Source: a bacterium HR16
GTDB lineage: Bacteria; Armatimonadota; HRBIN16
Length of the DNA stretch: 32,381 nucleotides
Direction of reading: 5' to 3'
Assembly (NCBI GenBank): GCA_002898895.1
Contig: BEHS01000007.1
Location: 1-32,381, forward strand
A program made the translations under genes and the position numbers. Below are positions 7,758-17,976 of the stretch, in pieces; position 1 is the first letter of the stretch; each line of letters starts with the position of its first letter. Below the pieces are notes generated by a model, which was not told the origin of the DNA, searched no databases, and saw nothing but the letters and a program-made list of their open reading frames with translations.

Positions 7758-8924
7758 CTACAGCGGATTCACCGGTTCGCCGTTGCGTCGCACCTCGAAA
7801 TGCAGGTGTGGTCCTGTTGCCAGCCCGGTTGCGCCGACGTAGCCGATAATCTGTCCTTGCTTCACCGTGGTTCCTTCGCTGACCGCCAGCGCGGAGCAGT
7901 GACCGTACAGCGTGGCGACGCCTCCACCGTGGTCGATAATGATGGTGTTGCCGTAGCCGCGCCGGTAACCGGCGAAGATGACCTCGCCGTCCGCTGCCGC
8001 CTTGATGGGTGTGCCGTGCGGCGCTGCGATATCCACGCCGTTATGCATCCGATTGACCTTCAGGATAGGGTGATAACGCATTCCAAAGCCGGAGACAATC
8101 GGTCCGTTGACCGGACGAATAAATCCGCCGTGAAACGGTCGGGCAAGGCGAACGCGCCCGCGAGGTGTCTGTTCCATCGCCCGTAGCATGGCGGCAATCT
8201 GGCGGGATTCCTCTTCCCATTCGTCCAGCGCCTGTTCCTTCAACATGCGGTCCTGGGCGATGTCCTGCAGGATTTCGCGTTTTGCCTCTGTTTGCTGATG
8301 TAGCCGATAGGTCTGTTGCGCCAGCTCCGCCTCCAGCTGAGCGATTTGCTGTGCTTGCCTGTCCAGTTGTGCCTTTGTCTGTGCGACCTCTTCTTTGTCT
8401 TGTTGAATGGCGAGCACCAATCGCGAGTCCGCACGGGCGATTCGTCCCAGCACGTACGAACGGCTGATGAGGTCATGCACGTCGCGCGAACCCAGCAACA
8501 CACGCACGGTACTGGCGCCCCCTTGCTGGTATGCCACGCGTACGCGACGGGCGAGCAGTTGTTGACGCTGTTGCAGGCGTTGCTCCAGCTCCTTCAGGCG
8601 TGCGGCGGTTTTACGCTGCAGGGAGCGGACGGTATCCAGGCGGGCACGTACCGTGTGCAGGCGTTTGCGGGTGGCGTCGAGCTCTTGTTCGGTAGCCAGC
8701 AGGTCGGCGGTCACGGCGCGTTCGCGCCGGCGAATCTGGCGGATTTCGGCACGCGCCTGCCGAATCTGCTTCTGCACCGTTGCCAGCTTCTTTTGCAGTT
8801 CGGTCTTGCTGGCTGTGGTTGGCTTAGAGGGTTTCGAGTACGATTGCTGCGGTGGTTTTGCCACTGCTGACGATAACATCAGAAAAACGATTAGACCAAT
8901 CAACCCTCCCAGTCGTAACCCCAT
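7758..8924 (-). CDS. Coiled-coil M23 (LytM) peptidase, EnvC-like murein hydrolase (activator)
   Basis: Signal peptide, long coiled coil, then HNGVDIAAPHGTPIKAAADGEVIFAG...GHCSALAVSEG...GLATGPHLHFEVR. Confidence 0.9.
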   Translation of the reverse strand: MGLRLGGLIGLIVFLMLSSAVAKPPQQSYSKPSKPTTASKTELQKKLATVQKQIRQARAEIRQIRRRERAVTADLLATEQELDATRKRLHTVRARLDTVRSLQRKTAARLKELEQRLQQRQQLLARRVRVAYQQGGASTVRVLLGSRDVHDLISRSYVLGRIARADSRLVLAIQQDKEEVAQTKAQLDRQAQQIAQLEAELAQQTYRLHQQTEAKREILQDIAQDRMLKEQALDEWEEESRQIAAMLRAMEQTPRGRVRLARPFHGGFIRPVNGPIVSGFGMRYHPILKVNRMHNGVDIAAPHGTPIKAAADGEVIFAGYRRGYGNTIIIDHGGGVATLYGHCSALAVSEGTTVKQGQIIGYVGATGLATGPHLHFEVRRNGEPVNPL

Positions 8925-8945
8925 GATACACCCCCAATCTTTGCC

Positions 8946-9830
8946 TCACACTGCCTGCAGGTATTTTCGGACGGAGAGTGTGCTGACCGCACCCCCTATC
9001 GCTGCGCCAAGCAGGGTCAACACCAGAAACACAACCCACACAGGCATCGGCGAACCGCCAAGGCTGTCGATGAACACCAGCTTGCGCATCACGAAGTGCG
9101 ATACCAGTTTGGACACACCGAAAATCAACCCGCAGGCAATCCAGGCACCCAGCACACCCTGAACCACTCCTTCCAGTACGAACGGTGTGCGAATAGTGCC
9201 GGACGTTGCCCCAATCAGCTGCATAATGCGTATTTCGCGTCGACGGGCGAACACCGTCAAACGAATAGCGTTATAAATAATGATACTGGTGGCGATGAGC
9301 AGGAGGATGGTACCCCCAACGCCTATCCAGCGCACCACCGTCGCCACCGACAGGATGATGTCTACCTCTTCTTTGGCGTCGCGCACCGCATCTACTTCAG
9401 GCAGGCTCTTCAGCCACGCGCTCACTGCCCCTGTGCGCGAAGGCTCTTTTACCTGAATGATGAAGCTGTCGGGCAGTGGGTTATACGGCAGCGCGGCGGT
9501 AATCTCCTGCTGAAGCTCCTTCTGGAACTCGGGCCACGCCTGCTCCTTGGGCTTGAAGGTCACCTGCGCGATGTCGGGGTGTTTCTCGAACTGCTTTTGC
9601 AGTTCCTGCGCTCGCTGGCGCGTGACGCTATCTTTCAGGAAAACGTCGATGGCGAACTTCGGCGGCAGGCTGTTCGCCAGATTCTCCAGCCGCCACAGGA
9701 TTAAACCGAATCCTCCGAACACCGCCAGTGCGAGCGCGACCGTGCCGATAGCCGCCAGCGTCATTAACCCGTTGCGTCGTAAATTGACCAGAGCCTCCTC
9801 CACCAGAAATTCGATGTGGCTAAGGTTCAT
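8946..9830 (-). CDS. ftsX: Cell division protein FtsX
   Basis: MNLSHIEFLVEEALVNLRRNGLMTLAAIGTVALALAVFG...RREIRIMQLIGATSGTIRTPFVLEGVVQGVLGA. Confidence 0.93.
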   Translation of the reverse strand: MNLSHIEFLVEEALVNLRRNGLMTLAAIGTVALALAVFGGFGLILWRLENLANSLPPKFAIDVFLKDSVTRQRAQELQKQFEKHPDIAQVTFKPKEQAWPEFQKELQQEITAALPYNPLPDSFIIQVKEPSRTGAVSAWLKSLPEVDAVRDAKEEVDIILSVATVVRWIGVGGTILLLIATSIIIYNAIRLTVFARRREIRIMQLIGATSGTIRTPFVLEGVVQGVLGAWIACGLIFGVSKLVSHFVMRKLVFIDSLGGSPMPVWVVFLVLTLLGAAIGGAVSTLSVRKYLQAV

Positions 9831-10506
9831 GCGCGTACACCCCACACGGAACGTCGCTGACAATAGTGCCCCGCTCCAGCATCACCACCCGCTTGCGCAT
9901 TCGGTCTATCACGTACTTATCGTGGCTGGCGACGAGCACGGTTGTGCCGCGAATATTAATGTGGCTGAGCAGTTGCATAATATCCCATGAGGTATCGGGG
10001 TCCAGATTGCCTGTTGGCTCGTCCGCCAGCAGCAGAGGCGGGTCGTTAGCGATGGCGCGAGCGATGGCTACCCGCTGCGCCTCACCACCCGACAGCTGAG
10101 CGGGAAAGCTGTCGCACCGGCGCAGAAGCCCAACCAGTTCAATCGCGTTGGCGGTGCGCTTGCGAATCTCCTTGCGCGGCAGACCCAGCACCCGCAGGGC
10201 GAAGGCTACGTTCTCCCATACCGTCTTGTTGGGCAGAAGCCCGAAATCCTGAAACACCACCCCCATCATGCGCCGGTAATAAGGAACCTCATGCGGGGGG
10301 ATTTCGACGACGTTACGCCCCGCTACAATCACCTTACCGTAAGTGGGCAGCACCTCGCGCGTGATGAGCTTGAGCAAGGTGGACTTTCCTGCCCCGGTCG
10401 CCCCTACCAGGAAAACAAACTCCCCCTTCTCCACGCGCAGGTTCACGTTCCTCAGCGCGTGCACGCCGTTGGGATATGTGACCGATGCTTCCTGTATCTC
10501 TATCAT
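9820..10506 (-). CDS. ftsE: Cell division ATP-binding protein FtsE
   Basis: Walker A GATGAGKSTLLK; LSGGEAQRVAIARAIANDPPLLLADEPTGNLDP; overlaps ftsX by 11 bp. Confidence 0.95.
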   Translation of the reverse strand: MIEIQEASVTYPNGVHALRNVNLRVEKGEFVFLVGATGAGKSTLLKLITREVLPTYGKVIVAGRNVVEIPPHEVPYYRRMMGVVFQDFGLLPNKTVWENVAFALRVLGLPRKEIRKRTANAIELVGLLRRCDSFPAQLSGGEAQRVAIARAIANDPPLLLADEPTGNLDPDTSWDIMQLLSHINIRGTTVLVASHDKYVIDRMRKRVVMLERGTIVSDVPCGVYAHEP

Positions 10507-10623
10507 GGCATCGCCCTGTTATGGTATGGTTCGCAACAGGGGGGCGGAATCCCTTTCGGCAGGAAGAAAGCCCGCGCGTGGAGAAAGCGTATACAGCAAT
10601 CATAGCGAAGGGCAGGTATCGCG

Positions 10624-13107
10624 TTGAGAGGTGCTGTGACAACACTGATAAAGTCGGTTGCCCTGCTGGCTGTCGCGCTCTCTGCGCAGGCGCAGCTGAT
10701 GATCGGGCAAGGTGTTTTTACCGACCGCGATGGCGGTACGCACCGCTGGCAGATTACCCCGGCACACAGTCTGCAATGGGATGGACAGGTTTACCTGCCT
10801 GTCGGGGTGTGGTTTACCCCGCAGTCGTTGCGTGCCGATGCAACGGAAGCGGACTTTCAGCGCGATGAACGCCTTCTGGACGCGCTGGCTCAGGCTGGCA
10901 TCGGCGACGTGTGCGTGGTTCCTCGCGACTCCGCAGCTAGCGTATCCGTTCAGCAGTGGCAGCGCATTGTGGACGCGCTGGAATCGCGTAACTTGCGTTA
11001 CGGCATCTCTTTGGGGGAAGCAGGCTTGCCTGTTGCGCAGGGGTATGTGGTGGCACCGGCATCCAACCGCATTGCCAATATCGCACAGGGTGGCGTTGTC
11101 GCCTTCCGTGCGCCGTACGCTGACCATGCTCTCACTTTCATCGTGGACACGCATGATAACAGCATCCTCAGCCATTCTCGGGTGAACGTGGAGCAGGGTG
11201 TTGGGCGTCTTCCCCTCCAGCTACAGGAGGGCGTGCTGGCGGTGATGGTCGCCTACCCGCATCGTCCGCTGGTAGACGCAGGGGGCTTCGTGCCCGATGT
11301 GTGGGAAGGCTACGATGCCTGGCGCGACGGGGTGTTGCAAACTCTGGGTAAGGTGCGATTTGGGAAGGGACTTCGGTTCTTTGTGGACCCGCTTGGGCGG
11401 TGGACGCTTCCCTTAGAGGACGATGGCATCGTGCCCTCTTCGGAGATGTTCCGCCTGGGTTTCGAGGCGTTTCTGTCGCGCAAGTACCAGACCCTGGAGA
11501 ACCTGATGAGCGCGTGGGCGCTCTCGGAGCGCAACATGGAATCCTTTGCCGATGCCGCTCGCCAGCTTCCGCTCTGGCGTGGGCAGAAGGGTATTCCGCA
11601 GCTGTTTGACCTCCAGACGGGCAACCTGCGCCGGGTAGAAACAGCCCGCTGTGCCTACTGGAAGGACATCAATCAGTATCGGCGCGAGGTGTTGCAGGAG
11701 GCGGCGGACCGCATGGCGGCGGTGCTGAAGCGGCACATCGCCGATGTGCCGGTGTTGCTCAGCTGGCAGAGATTCCATCCGGTATATGTAAGCACGCAGA
11801 ACCAGCCGGGTGTGGACGGGCTGCTGGTGGTGACGAGCGAGCGCGGCGCAAACCTCGCTCTCAAAAGCATGGCTCCCGCAATGGGGCAGGCGACGGAATG
11901 TGTGCGCCCCACCTGGCTATTGACCTCGCTGGCGCACGATGTCAAGCAGGGCTACGCGGATAGCCAGACTCTGCACAGCGAGGCGGAAACCCTCGCTCAA
12001 GCAGGCAGTCGGGGCTGGTTCTTTCGCGTGACCGAAAGCACCGCAGACGCCGCGACCCTGCAGTGGCTGCGCTCCTTCCAGCAGTCCGCGCTGGCACGGG
12101 CAGAGTGGCAACAGCCGCCGAAGGTGCTGTTTTTCCCGCAGTCTGCGTCAGGCATTTGTGAGGTCAAGCGGCTACCCGGCGAGGTGTGGTGGTTGCCCTC
12201 GGTGCGCCCGGGAAGCATCGTCAACGTCGGGCAGAACTATCGCGCCTACCAGATTAGCACGCTGAGCGGGGAGCAATACGTGATGTGGGCGGTGGACCGC
12301 GAGCGTCCGACGAATTTCCGCCTGACCGAGCCTCGTGTGTTTACCGCGCAGCTGCCAGATGGCACGCCGGTGAAAATCGGTGGCAAGGGGCGCAACTTCT
12401 CGATAAAGCTGCCCCCCGTGCCGGTGGTGTTTACCAATAGCGGTACGCTGTTTCCGGTGGAAGCTGCAGAGGACGCTATCAACGAGCTGGCGAGGCTGAT
12501 CAAGCTGGGCGAGTCGCGTCGCATAGATGTGGGCACGGCGCGTTTTCGCTGGCAACAGGCGCGTGACAATCTCAGAGTCGGTCAGGTATACACCGCCTAC
12601 CTGCTCGCCAGCGAGGCGCTGAACGAATCGATCCAGCGTCTGGCACAGTATCTGTGGATGGAAGCGGAGACGGCGGATGAGAGCAACTTCGATGAAATCG
12701 TGGAACAGCCCTGGGCGAGTGGGGGCAAAGTAATACGACTGCAAAACTTCAACGACCCACCTGCGCGAGGTTATTTCCTGCGCTACCGCTTTGCCGTGAA
12801 GGAGGAGGGAAATTACACCATCTGGGTGGCATGTCGTATGGAGGGCAGCTCGCCTCTGCTCTGGAGCGTCGACGACAACGCTCCACAGCCTCCTGAAAGC
12901 AATGTGCTCGTGGGCGAATACGGAGAAGGGTTTGGGTGGATACGCATGGGCACGGTCAGGCTGTCGCCGGGTGTCCATGCTCTTGAACTGAGAGTGGTCA
13001 ATCGCGCCGGGGAGGGTACCAAACCTTACGTGCAGTGGTGCGATGTGGTGCTGCTCACCGCTGAGAACATCATTCCGCAGGGAACCGTCAAACCGCCTGT
13101 CAGGTAG
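10624..13107 (+). CDS. Secreted GH42-like (beta-galactosidase-fold) protein with C-terminal carbohydrate-binding-like domain
   Basis: Signal peptide MRGAVTTLIKSVALLAVALSAQAQ; FEAFLSRKYQTLENLMSAWALSERNMESFADAA resembles GH42 A-domains; C-terminus EAETADESN...GNYTIWVACRMEGSSPLLWSVDD resembles CBM6/35-type folds. Confidence 0.8.
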   Translation: MRGAVTTLIKSVALLAVALSAQAQLMIGQGVFTDRDGGTHRWQITPAHSLQWDGQVYLPVGVWFTPQSLRADATEADFQRDERLLDALAQAGIGDVCVVPRDSAASVSVQQWQRIVDALESRNLRYGISLGEAGLPVAQGYVVAPASNRIANIAQGGVVAFRAPYADHALTFIVDTHDNSILSHSRVNVEQGVGRLPLQLQEGVLAVMVAYPHRPLVDAGGFVPDVWEGYDAWRDGVLQTLGKVRFGKGLRFFVDPLGRWTLPLEDDGIVPSSEMFRLGFEAFLSRKYQTLENLMSAWALSERNMESFADAARQLPLWRGQKGIPQLFDLQTGNLRRVETARCAYWKDINQYRREVLQEAADRMAAVLKRHIADVPVLLSWQRFHPVYVSTQNQPGVDGLLVVTSERGANLALKSMAPAMGQATECVRPTWLLTSLAHDVKQGYADSQTLHSEAETLAQAGSRGWFFRVTESTADAATLQWLRSFQQSALARAEWQQPPKVLFFPQSASGICEVKRLPGEVWWLPSVRPGSIVNVGQNYRAYQISTLSGEQYVMWAVDRERPTNFRLTEPRVFTAQLPDGTPVKIGGKGRNFSIKLPPVPVVFTNSGTLFPVEAAEDAINELARLIKLGESRRIDVGTARFRWQQARDNLRVGQVYTAYLLASEALNESIQRLAQYLWMEAETADESNFDEIVEQPWASGGKVIRLQNFNDPPARGYFLRYRFAVKEEGNYTIWVACRMEGSSPLLWSVDDNAPQPPESNVLVGEYGEGFGWIRMGTVRLSPGVHALELRVVNRAGEGTKPYVQWCDVVLLTAENIIPQGTVKPPVR

Positions 13108-13113
13108 AATCGC

Positions 13114-13902
13114 ATGGAAAAGCCGGTCTCTCCCACTATTACCTTCTTTAAAGCGCTGCGCAACGCCACAGGCGACGCCTACGACCGGTTGGGGTTGACC
13201 CTGGCCAGCAGTCTGTTGTGGTTTGCAGCACTGATGGCGGCAGCGATAGCGGTGAGCGCGGCAACCCGTACCCAGCAGGTGCTGGTAGTACTGGGAGTGT
13301 TTTTTGTCGGTTCGGTGGCGCTGGGTGAAGTATGGACAGGGTGTGTCTATCTCGCCTATCGCATCGCCACACGCGACGAACCGTCGTTGCTGTGCTTTGC
13401 GGAGGCGTGGCGCGGTCTGGGATGGAAAACGTTGTGGCTGGCAACGGTTCAAACCTTCGTCACGCTGGTTATCATCGCAAACATCGCACTGTATTTACAG
13501 AGCAGTCTGGTGGTGATGCGGGTGTTCGGGGTGGTTATCCTGTATATTTTGCTGTTGTGGATAACCGCCATGCTGTATCAGTATCCGTTGTTGATAGAGC
13601 ATGTATTCGGTGCATACACGGCGGAGCAGACGAAAACCGGCTGGTTGCGAAGGGTGCTGCGACGGTCTCTGCTGTTGACGATAGGCAACCTGCCTTTCAG
13701 CGCAGGGATGTTCGCTATCATCGCGGCGTGGACTGTATTCTGCTTTGTGAGCGTCATCGGTCTTGCGCTGATGTACACTGGCTTTGTATCGCTGGCAGCT
13801 GTACACTGGACGCGCGCCCTGCTGATAAACTACGGGGTGATTGTGCTGCCACCGGAGCCGGAGATTATCCCCGATGAGCAGTTTCGCCTGCCGGAGGAAT
13901 AG
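13114..13902 (+). CDS. Multi-pass membrane protein, DUF624-like
   Basis: 262 aa, several hydrophobic helices; starts 7 bp after the previous stop. Confidence 0.75.
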   Translation: MEKPVSPTITFFKALRNATGDAYDRLGLTLASSLLWFAALMAAAIAVSAATRTQQVLVVLGVFFVGSVALGEVWTGCVYLAYRIATRDEPSLLCFAEAWRGLGWKTLWLATVQTFVTLVIIANIALYLQSSLVVMRVFGVVILYILLLWITAMLYQYPLLIEHVFGAYTAEQTKTGWLRRVLRRSLLLTIGNLPFSAGMFAIIAAWTVFCFVSVIGLALMYTGFVSLAAVHWTRALLINYGVIVLPPEPEIIPDEQFRLPEE

Positions 13903-13908
13903 AGAAGT

Positions 13909-16900
13909 ATGCCAGCGCAACGTCGAACAGCCAGACAACCGCAGCTGTCACTAGCAGCACCATACGTGAATCGCGGACTGTTTGCCAGCAACTTTCTGCA
14001 GAACCACTTGCCTAACCTGCCCGAGTGGAGAGAGGCACAGGGGAGCGAAGAAGCTTTTCGCCGGGTCAGCGAACTGTACCAACAGAAGAAGCGGTTTCTG
14101 GAGACGAACCCCAACGAATCTCAAACAGAGCACGAGTTCATTCAGCCCCTTCTGGACATCCTCTGGGGAAGAGAAAACTATCGGGTACAACCGCCTCTGA
14201 AGACCGGCGACATACGGGGGCGACCGGACTATGCCCTGTTCCTCTCCGGGCAACAGCGCGACGAGGCAGATAAGCTGCAGGGGGAGCAGGAATACTGGCG
14301 ACATGCTGTGGCGCTGGCGGATGCGAAGCCGTGGGCAAGCTCCCTGGACAGGCAGAGAGGTTCGGGAGAAAACCCCAGCGCACAGGTTTGCCACTACCTC
14401 TACCGCTCGCAGGTGCGCTGGGGCATCCTGACGAACGGGCGTCACTGGCGGCTGTTCGAGCGCGACAGGTCCAGCCCGGGCGGCATCTACTTTGAGGTGG
14501 ACCTGCAAAGCATTCTCGATCAGGAGGATGTAGAAGGCTTTAAAACTTTCTATCTCTTCTTCCGTCGCGAAGCCTTCCTGCCTGATAAGACAGGCGTCTC
14601 TTTTGTGGAGAAGGTATTTCAGGGTAGTGTAGAACACGCCACCGAGGTGGGCAACCGCCTCAAGGATGCGGTATATGATGCCCTGCGCTACCTGATGAAC
14701 GGCTTTCTGGCGCATCCTGCCAACCGTCTGCACGCGGAAGAGGGAGAGACTCTCCAGCAAGTGCACGAAAACAGTCTTATCGTGTTGTACCGCCTGTTGT
14801 TCCTGCTGTATGCAGAAGACCGCGACCTGTTGCCCTGTGATGACCCCTGCTACCGTACCTACTCCCTGCGCGAACTGCACCGCGAAGTGAACGCGAGCCT
14901 GCGCAATAGTAAGCGTTACCTGCCAGGCACGACCGTACTGTGGGCGCGCCTGTGCAACCTCTTCCAGCTGATCGACAGGGGCTTTCAGGAAGGTGGACGT
15001 GTGGTCGTCCCCGCCTATAACGGCGGGTTGTTCAGTCCGTCGCACTATCCGCATATCGCCCATACGCCTCAAGAGGGAATACCTCATTGGGAAATCGGCG
15101 ACAGCTATCTGGCGGAGGCGATAGACCGTCTCGCCTACGAGCGTGAACGCTGGAACGAACCGGGCACGCTGGATGTGGACTACGCTACGCTCGACGTGCA
15201 GCATCTGGGCAGTATCTATGAGGGGCTTCTGGAGCTTCAACCTCGAATCGCTCAGAAGCCGATGGTAGAAACGATAGAGCAGGGCAAGGTGGTCTTTAAG
15301 GAGCGGACCGGCAACGCCCAACCCGCCAGGGTGCGCGGTCAACAGGCGCGTGAGGTGCAACCGGGCGAGGTGTACCTGGTCACCAATCGGGGCGAGCGCA
15401 AAGCCACCGGCAGTTACTACACGCCGCGCTACATCGTGAACTATATCGTCGAGAACACCCTTGCTCCCCTGGTGAATAAGGCGGCAGAGCAGGTAGCGCA
15501 GCTACGCCCGGAAGTAGAGGAGGAGATACAGCGGTTACAGGGAAAACAGCGCAAGTGGCAACGCTCCGGTATGCCCGACGCCGATAAGGAGGTTGCCAGG
15601 CTACAAGAACAGATAGAACAGCAAAAGCGCCGCCTGCTGGAGCCGTATCTGTCCATCAAGGTGCTGGACCCGGCGATGGGGAGTGGTCATTTTCTGGTGG
15701 GGGCGGCGGATTTCCTGAGCCTCGCGATGGCGACCGACCCGAACCTGCTTGCTCTCGACCAGATGGGCGACGAGGAGCCTCAGGCGTTCTACAAACGGCT
15801 GGTGGTAGAACACTGCCTGTATGGAGTGGACCTGAACCCGCTGGCGGTGGAGCTGGCAAAGCTCTCGCTGTGGTTACATACGGTGAGCAAGCAAAAGGCG
15901 CTATCGTTCCTGGACCACCACCTGCGCTGTGGTAACTCCTTGATAGGCGCGCGCATTGAGGAGGATCTGAGTCATCCCCCGCCCGCACCGGGTAGCAAAC
16001 GGCGGTCTAAAAGCGCGACGAACACACAGCTCGTGCTGGGCTTCGAGGAGACTCTGACAGGCACGCACCTGCATACCCTGCTGGACGCTTTCCGGCGCAT
16101 CATGGAGTCGCCTACTGGCGATGCCGAGACTGAACGCCAGAAAGACCGCAGGTATCGCGAAATGGATGCGGTGCGCAACCGCTTCCGCGCAGTGGCAAAC
16201 TGCTGGCTCGCCCCCTTCTTCGGCGTGCCTGTAACCGCACAGCAGTACGAGCGGGCTGTGGATGCTCTGAGCGACGTGGAGAAGTACAACGCTCTGACGC
16301 AGGAGCAGTGGTTTCAGAAGGTACAGGAGGTCGCCCGCCAAAAACGCTTCTTCCACTGGGAGCTGGAGTTCACCGAGGCCTTCTTCCATCCGCACGGCTT
16401 CAAACCACAGGAAGAAAGAGGCTTCGACGCGGTGATTGGCAATCCGCCGTGGCTGGGACTACGTACCGGTGAAATTCCTCAGGATCTTTTGGAATACCTT
16501 CGCTCTCGTTACCGCTCAGCAGTGGGGCAATTCGATTTAGCCTCCGTGTTTCTCGACCTGTCATGTGCTCTGTCATCAAGTGCAAGAGGCTGCATTGGGA
16601 CGGTGATTCCCAAGCGGATACTGACCAACGAGTCGTACGAAGTACTACGATACGCGCTCGCTATCGAACGACGGCTGACCGCCTCCATCGACCTGCGAGT
16701 AGCGTTCGAAGGTGTCGACAATGATGCTGCCATCCTGATCTCTGCACCGGCTAGCGACTCGTCCAGTACTTTGTTGCTCGGAAGACGAGTGGACCTGACG
16801 TCTATCACTGTGTCCGCTGTAGATTCGGCGGTCATCTCCAAGATGCCCTTCTACATCGTTCCAGTGAACAGTGACGTGCGCACTATCAAGCTGATCTCGG

Positions 16901-17952
16901 ATCTTGTCGGCGACGACGTAATCCCTTTGGGGGGGTTGATGGACATTGCACGGGGCGCCGAGTGTGGCATGAATCATCCTTCAATCTCGCGCATCGAAAC
17001 GCCGGACTCTCTACCGCTTGTTGACCACTTAGATGTCTGTCGGTACAGTATCGTGCACGGGGGGTGGTTTATAGACCCTTCCAAGATTGACCAGAGCACT
17101 ATGAAGTCACCTGACATCTATAGAAAGGTACCGAAACTTCTTGTTAGATTCTTGTCCGCAAGCCTAATTGTAGCACGAGACGATTACGGATACGCTTCAA
17201 CGAATCTTGTGTACCACGCTGCTGTTAAGCAAGGTGTGCCCTATGCGCTAAACTACCTCCTGAGCCTTCTCTGTTCACGGTTGCTCAATTTCTGGTATCG
17301 GAATGCGTTTCAAAATGAGGAAGTCAAGTTTCCCCATGTGCAAAAGTCCCATATTGAACGTCTTCCCATTCGCCGTATCGACTTCGTGACGCCCGCTGGG
17401 GAGCGGGCAAAGCGAGTGCAGCAAGGACAATCGCTCTACGAACGGTATCTGAAGAGGGAGGTCGCTCTGGAAGACATTCTCGCTTTCGTGGAGCAACAGG
17501 TCGGTTGCACCCCTGATCACGCCGACGTGGTGCACGATCTGCTGGCGTACCTGGCGGAGCAGATGACCACCATGCACCGCGAGAAGGCAGAGGAAATGTC
17601 GGGCTTCCTGCGCTGGCTGGAAACCGAGCTGGGTACGTCCATCGATGCCTTGCAGAAGAAGACAGCTATCCGCAACTACCATGAAAACAGCTTGCAAGAC
17701 CTGCTGCAGGCACTGCGGGCGAACAGCAACGCCCTCGGCGAAAAGGTGCATGAGCGCGAGTTCCAGCAGGCTTTGCGGAAGGAGTTCGAGAAGAGCATGG
17801 GCAAACTGAATCCGCTGCAGAATCGCATCGCGATGACTGACAGGTTGATAGACCACATCGTATATCGGCTGTACGGCTTAAGCGAGGAGGAGATTGCCAT
17901 CGTAGAGGCGTCGGAGCATTCCAGACAGCGGGGAGAAGTTGAGGGAGGATAG
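13909..17952 (+). CDS. Eco57I-like / type IIG restriction-modification protein (fused nuclease-methyltransferase-specificity)
   Basis: N-terminal GRPDYALF...ALADAKPW compatible with PD-(D/E)xK; MTase motif I VLDPAMGSGHFLVGA; motif IV GNPPW; C-terminal specificity region and helical tail. Confidence 0.9.
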   Translation: MPAQRRTARQPQLSLAAPYVNRGLFASNFLQNHLPNLPEWREAQGSEEAFRRVSELYQQKKRFLETNPNESQTEHEFIQPLLDILWGRENYRVQPPLKTGDIRGRPDYALFLSGQQRDEADKLQGEQEYWRHAVALADAKPWASSLDRQRGSGENPSAQVCHYLYRSQVRWGILTNGRHWRLFERDRSSPGGIYFEVDLQSILDQEDVEGFKTFYLFFRREAFLPDKTGVSFVEKVFQGSVEHATEVGNRLKDAVYDALRYLMNGFLAHPANRLHAEEGETLQQVHENSLIVLYRLLFLLYAEDRDLLPCDDPCYRTYSLRELHREVNASLRNSKRYLPGTTVLWARLCNLFQLIDRGFQEGGRVVVPAYNGGLFSPSHYPHIAHTPQEGIPHWEIGDSYLAEAIDRLAYERERWNEPGTLDVDYATLDVQHLGSIYEGLLELQPRIAQKPMVETIEQGKVVFKERTGNAQPARVRGQQAREVQPGEVYLVTNRGERKATGSYYTPRYIVNYIVENTLAPLVNKAAEQVAQLRPEVEEEIQRLQGKQRKWQRSGMPDADKEVARLQEQIEQQKRRLLEPYLSIKVLDPAMGSGHFLVGAADFLSLAMATDPNLLALDQMGDEEPQAFYKRLVVEHCLYGVDLNPLAVELAKLSLWLHTVSKQKALSFLDHHLRCGNSLIGARIEEDLSHPPPAPGSKRRSKSATNTQLVLGFEETLTGTHLHTLLDAFRRIMESPTGDAETERQKDRRYREMDAVRNRFRAVANCWLAPFFGVPVTAQQYERAVDALSDVEKYNALTQEQWFQKVQEVARQKRFFHWELEFTEAFFHPHGFKPQEERGFDAVIGNPPWLGLRTGEIPQDLLEYLRSRYRSAVGQFDLASVFLDLSCALSSSARGCIGTVIPKRILTNESYEVLRYALAIERRLTASIDLRVAFEGVDNDAAILISAPASDSSSTLLLGRRVDLTSITVSAVDSAVISKMPFYIVPVNSDVRTIKLISDLVGDDVIPLGGLMDIARGAECGMNHPSISRIETPDSLPLVDHLDVCRYSIVHGGWFIDPSKIDQSTMKSPDIYRKVPKLLVRFLSASLIVARDDYGYASTNLVYHAAVKQGVPYALNYLLSLLCSRLLNFWYRNAFQNEEVKFPHVQKSHIERLPIRRIDFVTPAGERAKRVQQGQSLYERYLKREVALEDILAFVEQQVGCTPDHADVVHDLLAYLAEQMTTMHREKAEEMSGFLRWLETELGTSIDALQKKTAIRNYHENSLQDLLQALRANSNALGEKVHEREFQQALRKEFEKSMGKLNPLQNRIAMTDRLIDHIVYRLYGLSEEEIAIVEASEHSRQRGEVEGG

Positions 17953-17976
17953 TGGTTTGTCAAATCCTGTTCTTGG

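Noticed and set aside
13951-15360. 469-aa minus-strand ORF
   Set aside because: Antisense shadow of the RM gene.
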